This document shows positions 8,399-16,332 of a stretch of 64,000 nt of DNA, in pieces. Under the pieces are notes generated by a model. That model worked only from the letters and a program-made list of their open reading frames with translations. It did not search any database and was not told the DNA's origin. Source of the stretch: Chroococcidiopsis sp. TS-821 (GTDB lineage Bacteria; Cyanobacteriota; Cyanobacteriia; Cyanobacteriales; Chroococcidiopsidaceae); contig NZ_MVDI01000002.1 in assembly GCF_002939305.1 (NCBI RefSeq), positions 496,001 through 560,000 of the forward strand. The letters are read 5' to 3'. Position numbers and translations under genes: made by a program. The number at the start of each line of letters is the position of its first letter. The first letter of the stretch is position 1.

Positions 8399-10195
8399 AT
8401 GAAACTTAGGTTCGACCGTGCTTTAGATTCTTGGGGAAACACCGTAGACCGCCCAATTTGGGTTTGGGTTGTGTCAATTTTGTGGTTATTAGTTATCGGT
8501 TGGCTAGCCTTCTTCTGGAATTTGGGCAATACTGGCTTGGTGGATGAGACAGAACCACTGTTTGCGGAAGCGGCGCGGCAAATGACGGTTACAGGAGACT
8601 ACATCACGCCGTACTTTAACGAGGAAACGCGTTTTGATAAGCCGCCTTTAGTTTACTGGCTGATGGCGATCGCTTACTCAACAATTGGCGTGAATGAATG
8701 GGCGGTACGCCTACCTTCAGCAATAAGTGCTTTCGTGTTAGTTTGCTTGGGCTTCTATACACTCTTATTTTTCGGTATCAGTACTTCCGACTCTTACACG
8801 CGTTCCTCCTCGTTAACTCCGCGCTCGTTCTTTTGTGCTGGTTTGGGTGCAGCACTGATCGCCCTGAATCCTGAAACAATTGCTTGGGCAAGAATTGGCG
8901 TTTCGGATATGTTGTTGACAGGGTGTATGTGTTGTGCCTTGTTGTGTTTCTTTGTGGGATACGCGCAACCATCAAAACCCCAAGTTCAAACACGGTGGTA
9001 TCTTGCGTTGTATGTACTTGTAGGATTAGCAATTTTAGCTAAAGGACCTGTCGGCATTGTTTTACCAGCAATTATCATTGGCTTATTTCTTCTTTACGTT
9101 GGTAAATTTCGCGAAGTGCTGCGCGAAATGCGAATTATCTGGGGCAGTTTGTTGATTTTGGCGATCGCAGTTCCTTGGTACATTCTCGTAATCGGTGCGA
9201 ATGGCTGGGATTATATCAACTCGTTTTTCGGCTATCACAATATCGAACGCTTCACAGGTGTTGTGAATAACCACTCAGCACCTTGGTATTTTTACTTTGT
9301 GGTTGTCCTCCTTGGTTTTGCCCCTTGGTCGATTTATTTACCAGTGGCGATCGCCCAAACTCGATTTTGGAAACGTTCCTACTGGCGTTCTACTCATCGC
9401 TCGACCCACTTAGGTTTATTTGCATTATTTTGGTTTGCAAGTATTTTTGGCTTTTTCACTATCGCCGTCACGAAACTACCAAGTTACGTTTTACCTTTGA
9501 TGCCTGCGGCAGCTATATTAGTCGCACTTGTATGGAGCGATCGCCTCAATCGTCGCGTCGGTAACATTCAACCAACTTCGCGCTTTCTGCTGTGGAGTCA
9601 TTGGCTAAACATTGCGTTTTTATTAAGTTTGTCGGCTGGATTATTTGCGCTTCCTCACCTTGTTGGTTACGATCCCGCAATTCCAAACTTACAAGAGTCG
9701 ATTCGACAATCTGGCTTACCAGTACTCGCGGGAATAATTTGGTTAGTCGCGGCGATCGCTGGCATATTCTTCATCCTGCGACGACGCTGGCGAGGTTTAT
9801 TAGCCGTAAACTTACTCGGATTTGTCGTATTTCTTGTCTTTGCTGTCACACCTGCTTATTTTTGGGTGGATCAAGCACGACAACTACCACTACGCCAACT
9901 ATCGGCAATTGTCCGTCAAGTCGAACCCAACGAAGAATTAATTATGATCGGTTTCAAAAAGCCGAGTGTTGTCTTTTACAGCCAGCGCCCAGTCACTTAC
10001 GTTCGAGAAATTGAAAAGGCAGTTGCTTATCTTCAAGAACTCCAAGCTAACGCCTTAGAGCCTTTTTCGGTCATGCTGTTGTCTTATCCATCAAGACTGC
10101 AACAACTCCAGTCGCAGTTACCGCAGTATCACATCCTTGGGGAAGCTGGTGCGTATCAACTCGTGCGCATTATCAAAAATCCAACGCAGGGATAA
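8399..10195 (+). CDS. membrane glycosyltransferase of the GT39/ArnT-like family
   Basis: 598 residues with about a dozen hydrophobic segments. The first periplasmic loop carries VDETEPLFAEAAR with the Asp-Glu pair that acts as catalytic base in the GT-C fold, followed by RFDKPPLVYW, a hallmark of ArnT-like enzymes. WARIGVSDMLLTG and LAKGPVG are further family motifs. These enzymes move a sugar from a polyprenyl-phosphate carrier to lipid A, protein or another acceptor on the outer face of the inner membrane. Donor and acceptor cannot be told here. The soluble C-terminal part (about 490-598) is probably periplasmic. It converges with the kinase gene, 9 bases apart. Confidence 0.87.
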   Translation: MKLRFDRALDSWGNTVDRPIWVWVVSILWLLVIGWLAFFWNLGNTGLVDETEPLFAEAARQMTVTGDYITPYFNEETRFDKPPLVYWLMAIAYSTIGVNEWAVRLPSAISAFVLVCLGFYTLLFFGISTSDSYTRSSSLTPRSFFCAGLGAALIALNPETIAWARIGVSDMLLTGCMCCALLCFFVGYAQPSKPQVQTRWYLALYVLVGLAILAKGPVGIVLPAIIIGLFLLYVGKFREVLREMRIIWGSLLILAIAVPWYILVIGANGWDYINSFFGYHNIERFTGVVNNHSAPWYFYFVVVLLGFAPWSIYLPVAIAQTRFWKRSYWRSTHRSTHLGLFALFWFASIFGFFTIAVTKLPSYVLPLMPAAAILVALVWSDRLNRRVGNIQPTSRFLLWSHWLNIAFLLSLSAGLFALPHLVGYDPAIPNLQESIRQSGLPVLAGIIWLVAAIAGIFFILRRRWRGLLAVNLLGFVVFLVFAVTPAYFWVDQARQLPLRQLSAIVRQVEPNEELIMIGFKKPSVVFYSQRPVTYVREIEKAVAYLQELQANALEPFSVMLLSYPSRLQQLQSQLPQYHILGEAGAYQLVRIIKNPTQG

Positions 10196-10204
10196 GAAGG
10201 CGTG

Positions 10205-13200
10205 TTAACGTGCGGCGCTGAGTGCCAATGTCTTAACAATCTTGTCTAATAATTCTTGGATGGATAAAGGCGGGAGGATTTCTGTGGCGATCGCTTGTAA
10301 AACCCGATCGAGTTGACTTTGTAAATCCAAGCTACGGTTCGAGTTTGCTGGATGTGTATCAAGTTGTGGATGTAACTGTCCATTCAGTACCAAAATTGGC
10401 GGTAAGTTCTCATTTTCTAAATTTTGCAAGGCTTGCAGAACATCCGCGTTTAGCTGGACATCTGCTAGGCAAATTAAAATTAAATCAACGCTCGCTTGGC
10501 GGATCTGGTTTAATGTTTCTGCCCACGAGTGGCTGATCGCGCCATTGAAACCTGCAGTTTCGAGATAGGGAATTAACGCCTGAAACCATTCAGTACCGCG
10601 CGCGGCAGAATGACTTGCTTGACAAAGTGGACTATTCGTCTGCAAATCAGGTAACATCGCCACATCAACCACTAAAATCTTCGGTTTCCATTGCTTTCCT
10701 GCGGCAAATTGCAACACTGATAGCAAGGTCTCTGGATCGCGTTGTTCGCGGGGAAGCAAGCAAGGAAAAACTGCTAGTCCTTCGAATTGATTGGCGGCTT
10801 GCGTCGTTGCCGCGTCTAAGGTGACAATCGGCAGTGCGGCTAACTTAGAACACAGACTGAGACTTTCGAGATAAGTCACAGGTTCAGCGATGTCGCCATC
10901 GAGTAAGACAACATCAGGTTGCCAAATACTTGCCAGAATTTCTGCTTGTTCTAAGTCATCAGCTTCTAAAATTCGGTAGTGAATCTGTAACGGTTGTGGA
11001 ACAAATGGTGTAGCATCACCATGTACTAACCGGAGAATCGTCATGCGATCCTTTGTCGTTTCTATCTCGGTTTGTGCTTGCGGATAAGCAACAGGCTCGT
11101 GACAAAAACGCGCCAAAATTTGTGGTAAGATTTCTGACGACACGGGCAAATTAATAAATTCATCGGCTCGATTTGCCAGCGCTTGCTCTTTTTCGGCTCT
11201 TGTCGCAGTTACAATCACTGGAATTTGACGCGTTGCAGGGTCAGACTTTAACAGAGTCAATACGTCCCAACCAGAAAGCAACGGTAGTAAAGGATTTAAA
11301 AAGATGATTTCCGGTTGCAGTCGGCGTGCTTTTTCTAACGCTTCGGTTCCAGAACGTGCATTGACAACTCGATAACCTAAACTACTGAGTTGTTCGGTTA
11401 AAGCGGCGATGTATCGCGGCGCCGCTTCGACAAGTAGCGCCAAGCGGTGACTTAATTTTGGCTTTTGCGTCGAGTTCGGGTTGTGGTGTAGCGTTTGTGA
11501 GTTAGGACTCGTGCTTGGCAATTCGCGATCGGCAATTGCGAGCCGAAAATCTGTCGGTGGATGCGGTGGTAGTAGCAGCGTGAAAGCACTGCCTTTACCT
11601 TCTTTAGACAAAAAACTTACATCGCCAGCGTGCAAGCGTGCTAATGTTCGGGTTAAGACTAAACCTAGTCCGGTGCCTTTGAAGCGACGCGTTAATGGAT
11701 TTTCCAGTTGTTGGAATTTTTGAAAAATTAGGTGTTGTTGTTGTTCAGGAATTCCAATTCCTGTATCCCAAACAGTAAAGGCAATCCAACCAGCCCAGCG
11801 ACTGACGCGCAATCCAATTTCTCCACCAGTTTCGGTAAACTTAAACGCGTTGGCAAGAAGATGAACGAGCATTTGTCGCAGTCGCAATTCATCAGCAATT
11901 ATCGTATCTAAGCCTGGTTCAATCTCTAAGCTAAAGTGATGTTCTGGCTCGTTTTGGGCGATCGCTTCTGTTGTAACTTGATTCTCTTGCGCTTGCATCG
12001 TTCGCACTTGCTCGAGGGCGCGATCGCAAACATTTCTAATCTTTACTTGCTCAAAATTTAGCTTGAGTTGTCCCGTTTCCATCCGCGTTAAATCTAAAAT
12101 GTCATTGACGACACTCATCAAATGACGACCGCTTTGATGAATCAATTTTGCATAACGGCTTTGTCGCTCGTTGAGTTCTCCTAATGCTTGATCTTTGAGG
12201 AGCGTCGATAAACCGAGAACGGCGGTTAACGGTGTTTTCAGTTCGTGGCTAATACACGATAAAAATTCATCTTTTAATCGATTCAGTTGAATCAAATCGG
12301 CGTTCTTCGCCGCTAATTCGAGGGCTAGCTGCTGTTGTTCGGTGACATCTGTTGCGAGTAATAACCATAGATGCGCGCCGTCGCTTTGTGCTTCAGAAAT
12401 TTTGGGATCGTTTGTTTGCTGGCGATCTTCCTGTAAAGGAATTTTGATGAATTCCCACACGCGCTCTTGACCATTGGGTAGCGTCCAAATACAAATACAA
12501 GTATTAGCTTGTGTACCTAACTGACAGCGATTCGCGGTTGCGATAAATTCCACTGGCTCAAATTCTTCAGAGCGATCGCTGACGCTCACAGCATCATACT
12601 CGTGCTGCGCGTGCAAGGTGCTGCTTACCAAACTATGGTGTTGATAAGCTGACGTCGCCAGTACCTCAGAATTTGATGTCCGAGCGCTTGACTGTACTTG
12701 AGTTGCTAGGGTCGCTGAATCTAAAATCGACTCAACTTTACGTCGGACTTCTTCGGGATCGCTGAGTCCGCCAAAATGCCGACTCCAGGCGGAATTTTGC
12801 ATCACTACTTCGCCTGTGCTTTTTTGCAGAATCAACGGACATGGTAATTTTTCGAGTAGTTGTACGAGGACATCTAAAGCTAACTGATTTTGACGATCGC
12901 TTACCTGTTTAACCGTTTCACTACTCACTTGCGCTAAGTTCAAGCAAAAAAATTCCGTTAGCTGCACGCGATCGACGACTCCGCAAAATTTCCCTTCGGT
13001 ATCAACTAATACCCATTCGCAACGCGCATTTTGGCAGTTGGGTAAAGATTGCAAATGTACGCTCAGTTCTGCAATACTTAAACTTGCAGGTAAAACTGCG
13101 ATCGGTTCGATTAGTTTTCTCCCAACGTTTTTGAAAACTTGCTGTATCGTTGCTTGATATCGCTCTGCCTGGAATTGGTGAGATAAATAAAATAAAAGTT

Positions 13201-13360
13201 GTGCTGCGGATAAAACGCCTACAGGAATTTGCTCGTCATTCACGACTACCACGCGATCGCCCTGCGTCTGTTGCAAAATTTCCAGCACTGTTTTTAGCTG
13301 TGTTGTCTGCTGACAGCTAGGTATATTAGCAATGAAATCATATAGCTCTGGATTTGGCAT
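10205..13360 (-). CDS. hybrid histidine kinase with CBS-like, PAS-like and three degenerate receiver domains
   Basis: About 1051 residues from MPNPELYDF; the frame is open to 13471 but the extra 37 residues look non-conserved. Order: CBS-pair-like region (about 15-145), PAS-like region (about 160-335), HisKA with SHELKTPL (His near 372), HATPase with N-box LLANAFKFTETGGEI, G1 DTGIGIP and GTGLGL. Three receiver-like domains follow. In the first the phospho-acceptor Asp is replaced (IIFLNPLLP) and the conserved Lys is missing (FINLPVS). The second keeps VVLLDGD; the third ends VDLILICLADV. It is transcribed divergently from kaiABC. A kinase with pseudo-receivers recalls CikA of the clock, but that link is inference. 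Confidence 0.85.
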   Translation of the reverse strand: MPNPELYDFIANIPSCQQTTQLKTVLEILQQTQGDRVVVVNDEQIPVGVLSAAQLLFYLSHQFQAERYQATIQQVFKNVGRKLIEPIAVLPASLSIAELSVHLQSLPNCQNARCEWVLVDTEGKFCGVVDRVQLTEFFCLNLAQVSSETVKQVSDRQNQLALDVLVQLLEKLPCPLILQKSTGEVVMQNSAWSRHFGGLSDPEEVRRKVESILDSATLATQVQSSARTSNSEVLATSAYQHHSLVSSTLHAQHEYDAVSVSDRSEEFEPVEFIATANRCQLGTQANTCICIWTLPNGQERVWEFIKIPLQEDRQQTNDPKISEAQSDGAHLWLLLATDVTEQQQLALELAAKNADLIQLNRLKDEFLSCISHELKTPLTAVLGLSTLLKDQALGELNERQSRYAKLIHQSGRHLMSVVNDILDLTRMETGQLKLNFEQVKIRNVCDRALEQVRTMQAQENQVTTEAIAQNEPEHHFSLEIEPGLDTIIADELRLRQMLVHLLANAFKFTETGGEIGLRVSRWAGWIAFTVWDTGIGIPEQQQHLIFQKFQQLENPLTRRFKGTGLGLVLTRTLARLHAGDVSFLSKEGKGSAFTLLLPPHPPTDFRLAIADRELPSTSPNSQTLHHNPNSTQKPKLSHRLALLVEAAPRYIAALTEQLSSLGYRVVNARSGTEALEKARRLQPEIIFLNPLLPLLSGWDVLTLLKSDPATRQIPVIVTATRAEKEQALANRADEFINLPVSSEILPQILARFCHEPVAYPQAQTEIETTKDRMTILRLVHGDATPFVPQPLQIHYRILEADDLEQAEILASIWQPDVVLLDGDIAEPVTYLESLSLCSKLAALPIVTLDAATTQAANQFEGLAVFPCLLPREQRDPETLLSVLQFAAGKQWKPKILVVDVAMLPDLQTNSPLCQASHSAARGTEWFQALIPYLETAGFNGAISHSWAETLNQIRQASVDLILICLADVQLNADVLQALQNLENENLPPILVLNGQLHPQLDTHPANSNRSLDLQSQLDRVLQAIATEILPPLSIQELLDKIVKTLALSAAR

Positions 13361-13471
13361 TGACTCTATGCAGTGGGGTATTCTGGTTATCTTGACGACA
13401 CAGTGAACCGTTTTTCGACGATCTTTGTTGAGGATGCTTTTTTCGTCTTGCAGATTCGTACCGCAATGCAA

Positions 13472-13835
13472 TTGCCACTATTATGACTGCCAAGATCGAG
13501 AATCTGAGCCTTGGGGAATTATAATGAATTACAATGCGATAATGATTTAACTTAGTTCAAATTTCTTAATTTATCTAACAGACACACCTCAATTTATATT
13601 TACGAAGTAGGTTCGTCAACAGCCCTGAGCGCATGACTGCGGATACCACTTCGATGAAAGGGCGCTTTATTTTTATAACGCAAAGCCTTACTTTGAGATA
13701 GTAACGCTTAACTATTTTTACCGAGCTTATATTTAAGCAATTTTTTATCTGAGCATCACATAACTTATTTAAATTTAGTCATACTACTTTGCCATGCTTA
13801 AATCTACAGAATCGTAAAACATCTGTTATGGAGTT
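13472..13835. other. divergent promoter region between the hybrid kinase and kaiA
   Basis: About 360 AT-rich bases. GCCCT near 13622 and AGGGC near 13660 can pair across about 30 bases, followed by GCTTTATTTTT. This may be a weak hairpin or the end of a short leader RNA. No ORF is convincing, and no trace of a KaiA N-terminal receiver domain was found upstream of kaiA. Confidence 0.4.
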
Positions 13836-14174
13836 ATGGATGACCGCCATACCGCAGCACCAGTCGATCGGCAAATGTCTTTAGAACAAGATCTATTACA
13901 ACAACTCAAGTTAGACTACCGCCAAATTATCATAAATTACTTTGTCAGTAATGAAGCATCTAGGGATAGAATTGATAAATTTATTAATAAAGTGTTTGAA
14001 TACAACCTTCCTGTACCACAAATTATAGAAATTCATATGGAGTTGATTGATGAATTATCCAAGCAGCTAAAAGTTGAAGGACGGAGTGATGACATTTTAC
14101 TCGACTACCGTTTGACACTCATCGATATTTTGGCACATCTATGCGAAATGTATCGTTGTTCGCGCACTCGCTAG
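13836..14174 (+). CDS. kaiA: circadian clock protein KaiA, short form
   Basis: 112 residues, equivalent to the C-terminal dimerisation and KaiC-binding domain only; full-length KaiA of Synechococcus elongatus is 284 residues. The sequence DYRQIIINYFVSNEASRDRI, KFINKVFEYNLPVPQI and EIHMELIDELSKQLKVEGR is the four-helix KaiA domain that binds the KaiC A-loop and stimulates autophosphorylation. Short KaiA is known from Anabaena and relatives. The start ATG at 13836 has GGAG very close (2 bases), so the next Met at 13875 (MSLEQDLL) is possible. It is first in kaiA-kaiB-kaiC, 55 bases before kaiB. Confidence 0.93.
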   Translation: MDDRHTAAPVDRQMSLEQDLLQQLKLDYRQIIINYFVSNEASRDRIDKFINKVFEYNLPVPQIIEIHMELIDELSKQLKVEGRSDDILLDYRLTLIDILAHLCEMYRCSRTR

Positions 14175-14229
14175 ACTGTCGTAACGCCGGTGGTGCTTAA
14201 TTATCTTACATAACTCGAACCTTGCTGTT

Positions 14230-14547
14230 ATGAACGTACTCAAAAAGACTTATGTGCTGAAACTGTATGTAACTGGAAATACATATCGATCGGTTCAAGC
14301 GATTAAAACTCTCAAAAAGATTTTAGAAGAAGAGTTTCAAGGTATTTATGCGCTGAAAGTCATTGATGTACTGAAAAATCCGCAGTTAGCCGAAGAAGAT
14401 AAAATTCTCGCGACACCAACCTTAGCTAAAATACTACCATTACCTGTGCGTAAAATTATTGGCGATCTATCTGATCGAGAAAAAGTCCTCATTGGATTAG
14501 ACTTACTATACGAAGAGTTAAAAGAAGGCGAAGAAACTATTGAATAA
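14230..14547 (+). CDS. kaiB: circadian clock protein KaiB
   Basis: 105 residues, the usual length. The sequence [40 protein letters not shown] and [20 protein letters not shown] is diagnostic of KaiB, a metamorphic protein that switches to a thioredoxin-like fold to bind the CI ring of phosphorylated KaiC and sequester KaiA. The acidic tail ([11 protein letters not shown]) is typical. It lies between kaiA and kaiC on one strand with gaps of 55 and 65 bases, so the three probably form an operon. Confidence 0.97.
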   Translation: MNVLKKTYVLKLYVTGNTYRSVQAIKTLKKILEEEFQGIYALKVIDVLKNPQLAEEDKILATPTLAKILPLPVRKIIGDLSDREKVLIGLDLLYEELKEGEETIE

Positions 14548-14612
14548 GTACTGTTATCAATAGAAATTAGTCATTTAGAACCTGGTTTGCGTAAGCATTA
14601 CAGCAGTAAAAA

Positions 14613-16172
14613 ATGGATGATACTAATAATCAAGTTACTTCAAAAAGTCCCAAAGTTACAGAAAGCGTGCAAAAAATCCGCACGATGATCGAAGGATTTG
14701 ATGATATTAGTCACGGCGGACTTCCTTTAGCGAGAACGACGCTAGTGAGTGGCACTTCTGGAACAGGGAAAACTTTACTATCAATGCACTTTCTCTATAA
14801 TGGTATTGTTTATTTTGACGAACCAGGGGTTTTTGTTACTTTTGAAGAAGATCCCGTTGATATTATCAAAAATGCAAGTAGTTTTGGTTGGAATTTACAG
14901 CAGTTAATCGATCAAGGAAAACTGTTCATTTTAGATGCAACACCCGATCCAGAAGGGCAGGAAGTTGTTGGAAATTTCGATCTTTCGGCTTTAATTGAGC
15001 GCTTGCAATACGCGATTAATAAATATCGAGCCAAACGAGTTTCCATCGATTCGATTACGGCACTCTTTCAGCAATACGAAGCAGCTTCTGTCGTTCGTCG
15101 CGAGATTTTTCGACTGATCGCGCGCATGAAACAAATTGGTATTACAAATATTATTACAGCCGAGCGCACCGAAGAATATGGCGCGATCGCCCGCTTTGGC
15201 GTTGAAGAATTTGTTTCTGATAATGTAGTCATTGTCCGCAATGTTTTAGAAGGAGAAAGGCGGCGACGCACAATTGAAATCTTAAAAATGCGCGGTTCAT
15301 CGCACATGAAAGGCGAATATCCTTTTACTATCACCACTAGCGGAATTAGTATTTTCCCATTAGGCGCAATGCGTTTAACACAACGCTCGTCGAATACGCG
15401 GGTTTCGTCTGGAGTCAAAACCCTCGATGAAATGTGTGGCGGCGGTTTCTTTAAAGATTCGATTATTTTGGCAACCGGTGCAACAGGAACTGGCAAGACT
15501 TTGTTAGTCAGTAAGTTTTTACAAAATGCGTGTCTGAATGGCGATCGCGCGATTTTATTTGCTTATGAAGAATCCCGCGCGCAGCTATCGCGGAATGCTT
15601 ACTCGTGGGGAATTGATTTTGAAGATTTAGAACGTCAAGGATTACTCAAAATAATTTGTGCTTATCCTGAATCCGCCGGCTTAGAAGATCACTTACAAAA
15701 TATCAAATCTGAAATTGCACAATTCAAGCCATCGCGCATTGCGATTGACTCGCTTTCAGCACTAGCGCGGGGAGTCAGCAATAACGCGTTTCGTCAGTTT
15801 GTTATCGGGGTCACCGGATATGCCAAGCAAGAAGAAATTACCGGATTCTTTACGAACACCACCGATCAATTTATGGGTTCGCATTCAATTACTGATTCGC
15901 ATATTTCGACAATTACAGACACAATTATTATGCTGCAATATGTAGAAATTCGCGGCGAAATGTCACGCGCAATCAACGTATTTAAAATGCGCGGTTCTTG
16001 GCACGACAAAGGAATTCGCGAGTATAATATTAGCGCTGATGGGCCTGAAATTAGTGACTCCTTTCGCAATTACGAACGGATCATCAGTGGTTCTCCGACA
16101 CGTGTTAGTACTGATGAAAAAGCGGAGTTGTCACGCATTGTTAAAGGATTTCAAGATAGCGCCGGTTCATGA
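14613..16172 (+). CDS. kaiC: circadian clock ATPase/kinase KaiC
   Basis: 519 residues, full length. Two RecA-like domains are present: CI with Walker A GTSGTGKT and catalytic Glu pair FVTFEEDP, and CII with Walker A GATGTGKT and FAYEES. The phosphorylation site segment SITDSHISTITDT keeps the Ser-Thr pair equal to S431/T432 and the Thr equal to T426 of Synechococcus KaiC. The A-loop and tail (NYERIISGSPTRVS onward) are present for KaiA binding. KaiC is the hexameric core of the oscillator: its phosphorylation state cycles with a period near 24 h. It ends in a hairpin at 16205-16226. Confidence 0.98.
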   Translation: MDDTNNQVTSKSPKVTESVQKIRTMIEGFDDISHGGLPLARTTLVSGTSGTGKTLLSMHFLYNGIVYFDEPGVFVTFEEDPVDIIKNASSFGWNLQQLIDQGKLFILDATPDPEGQEVVGNFDLSALIERLQYAINKYRAKRVSIDSITALFQQYEAASVVRREIFRLIARMKQIGITNIITAERTEEYGAIARFGVEEFVSDNVVIVRNVLEGERRRRTIEILKMRGSSHMKGEYPFTITTSGISIFPLGAMRLTQRSSNTRVSSGVKTLDEMCGGGFFKDSIILATGATGTGKTLLVSKFLQNACLNGDRAILFAYEESRAQLSRNAYSWGIDFEDLERQGLLKIICAYPESAGLEDHLQNIKSEIAQFKPSRIAIDSLSALARGVSNNAFRQFVIGVTGYAKQEEITGFFTNTTDQFMGSHSITDSHISTITDTIIMLQYVEIRGEMSRAINVFKMRGSWHDKGIREYNISADGPEISDSFRNYERIISGSPTRVSTDEKAELSRIVKGFQDSAGS

Positions 16173-16204
16173 TAGAGCAATAGAAGTATAGCGGCAATTT
16201 TTAT

Positions 16205-16226
16205 AAAGTCCACCTACGTGGACTTT
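16205..16226 (+). terminator. hairpin after kaiC
   Basis: AAAGTCCAC (16205-16213) pairs perfectly with GTGGACTTT (16218-16226) over a 4-base loop. The T run is only three bases, so it may terminate weakly or protect the mRNA end. Confidence 0.6.
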
Positions 16227-16238
16227 GTGTATCTAGCC

Positions 16239-16330
16239 GCGAATTTATTCGCTAGGCTCTTGATAAAATTCCCTGAGAATTTGAATGGTGGGGAAATAGA
16301 TTTCTAAACTGCGAATTTATTCGCTAGGCT
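16239..16330. repeat. pair of 20-base direct repeats between kaiC and uup
   Basis: GCGAATTTATTCGCTAGGCT occurs at 16239-16258 and again at 16311-16330. The first 14 bases form a hairpin (GCGAAT/ATTCGC). The second copy ends 2 bases before the stop codon of the convergent ABC-F gene. Confidence 0.85.
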
Positions 16331-16332
16331 AC

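Noticed and set aside
15068-15496. 142-codon antisense frame inside kaiC
   Set aside because: Shadow of a strongly conserved gene on the other strand.
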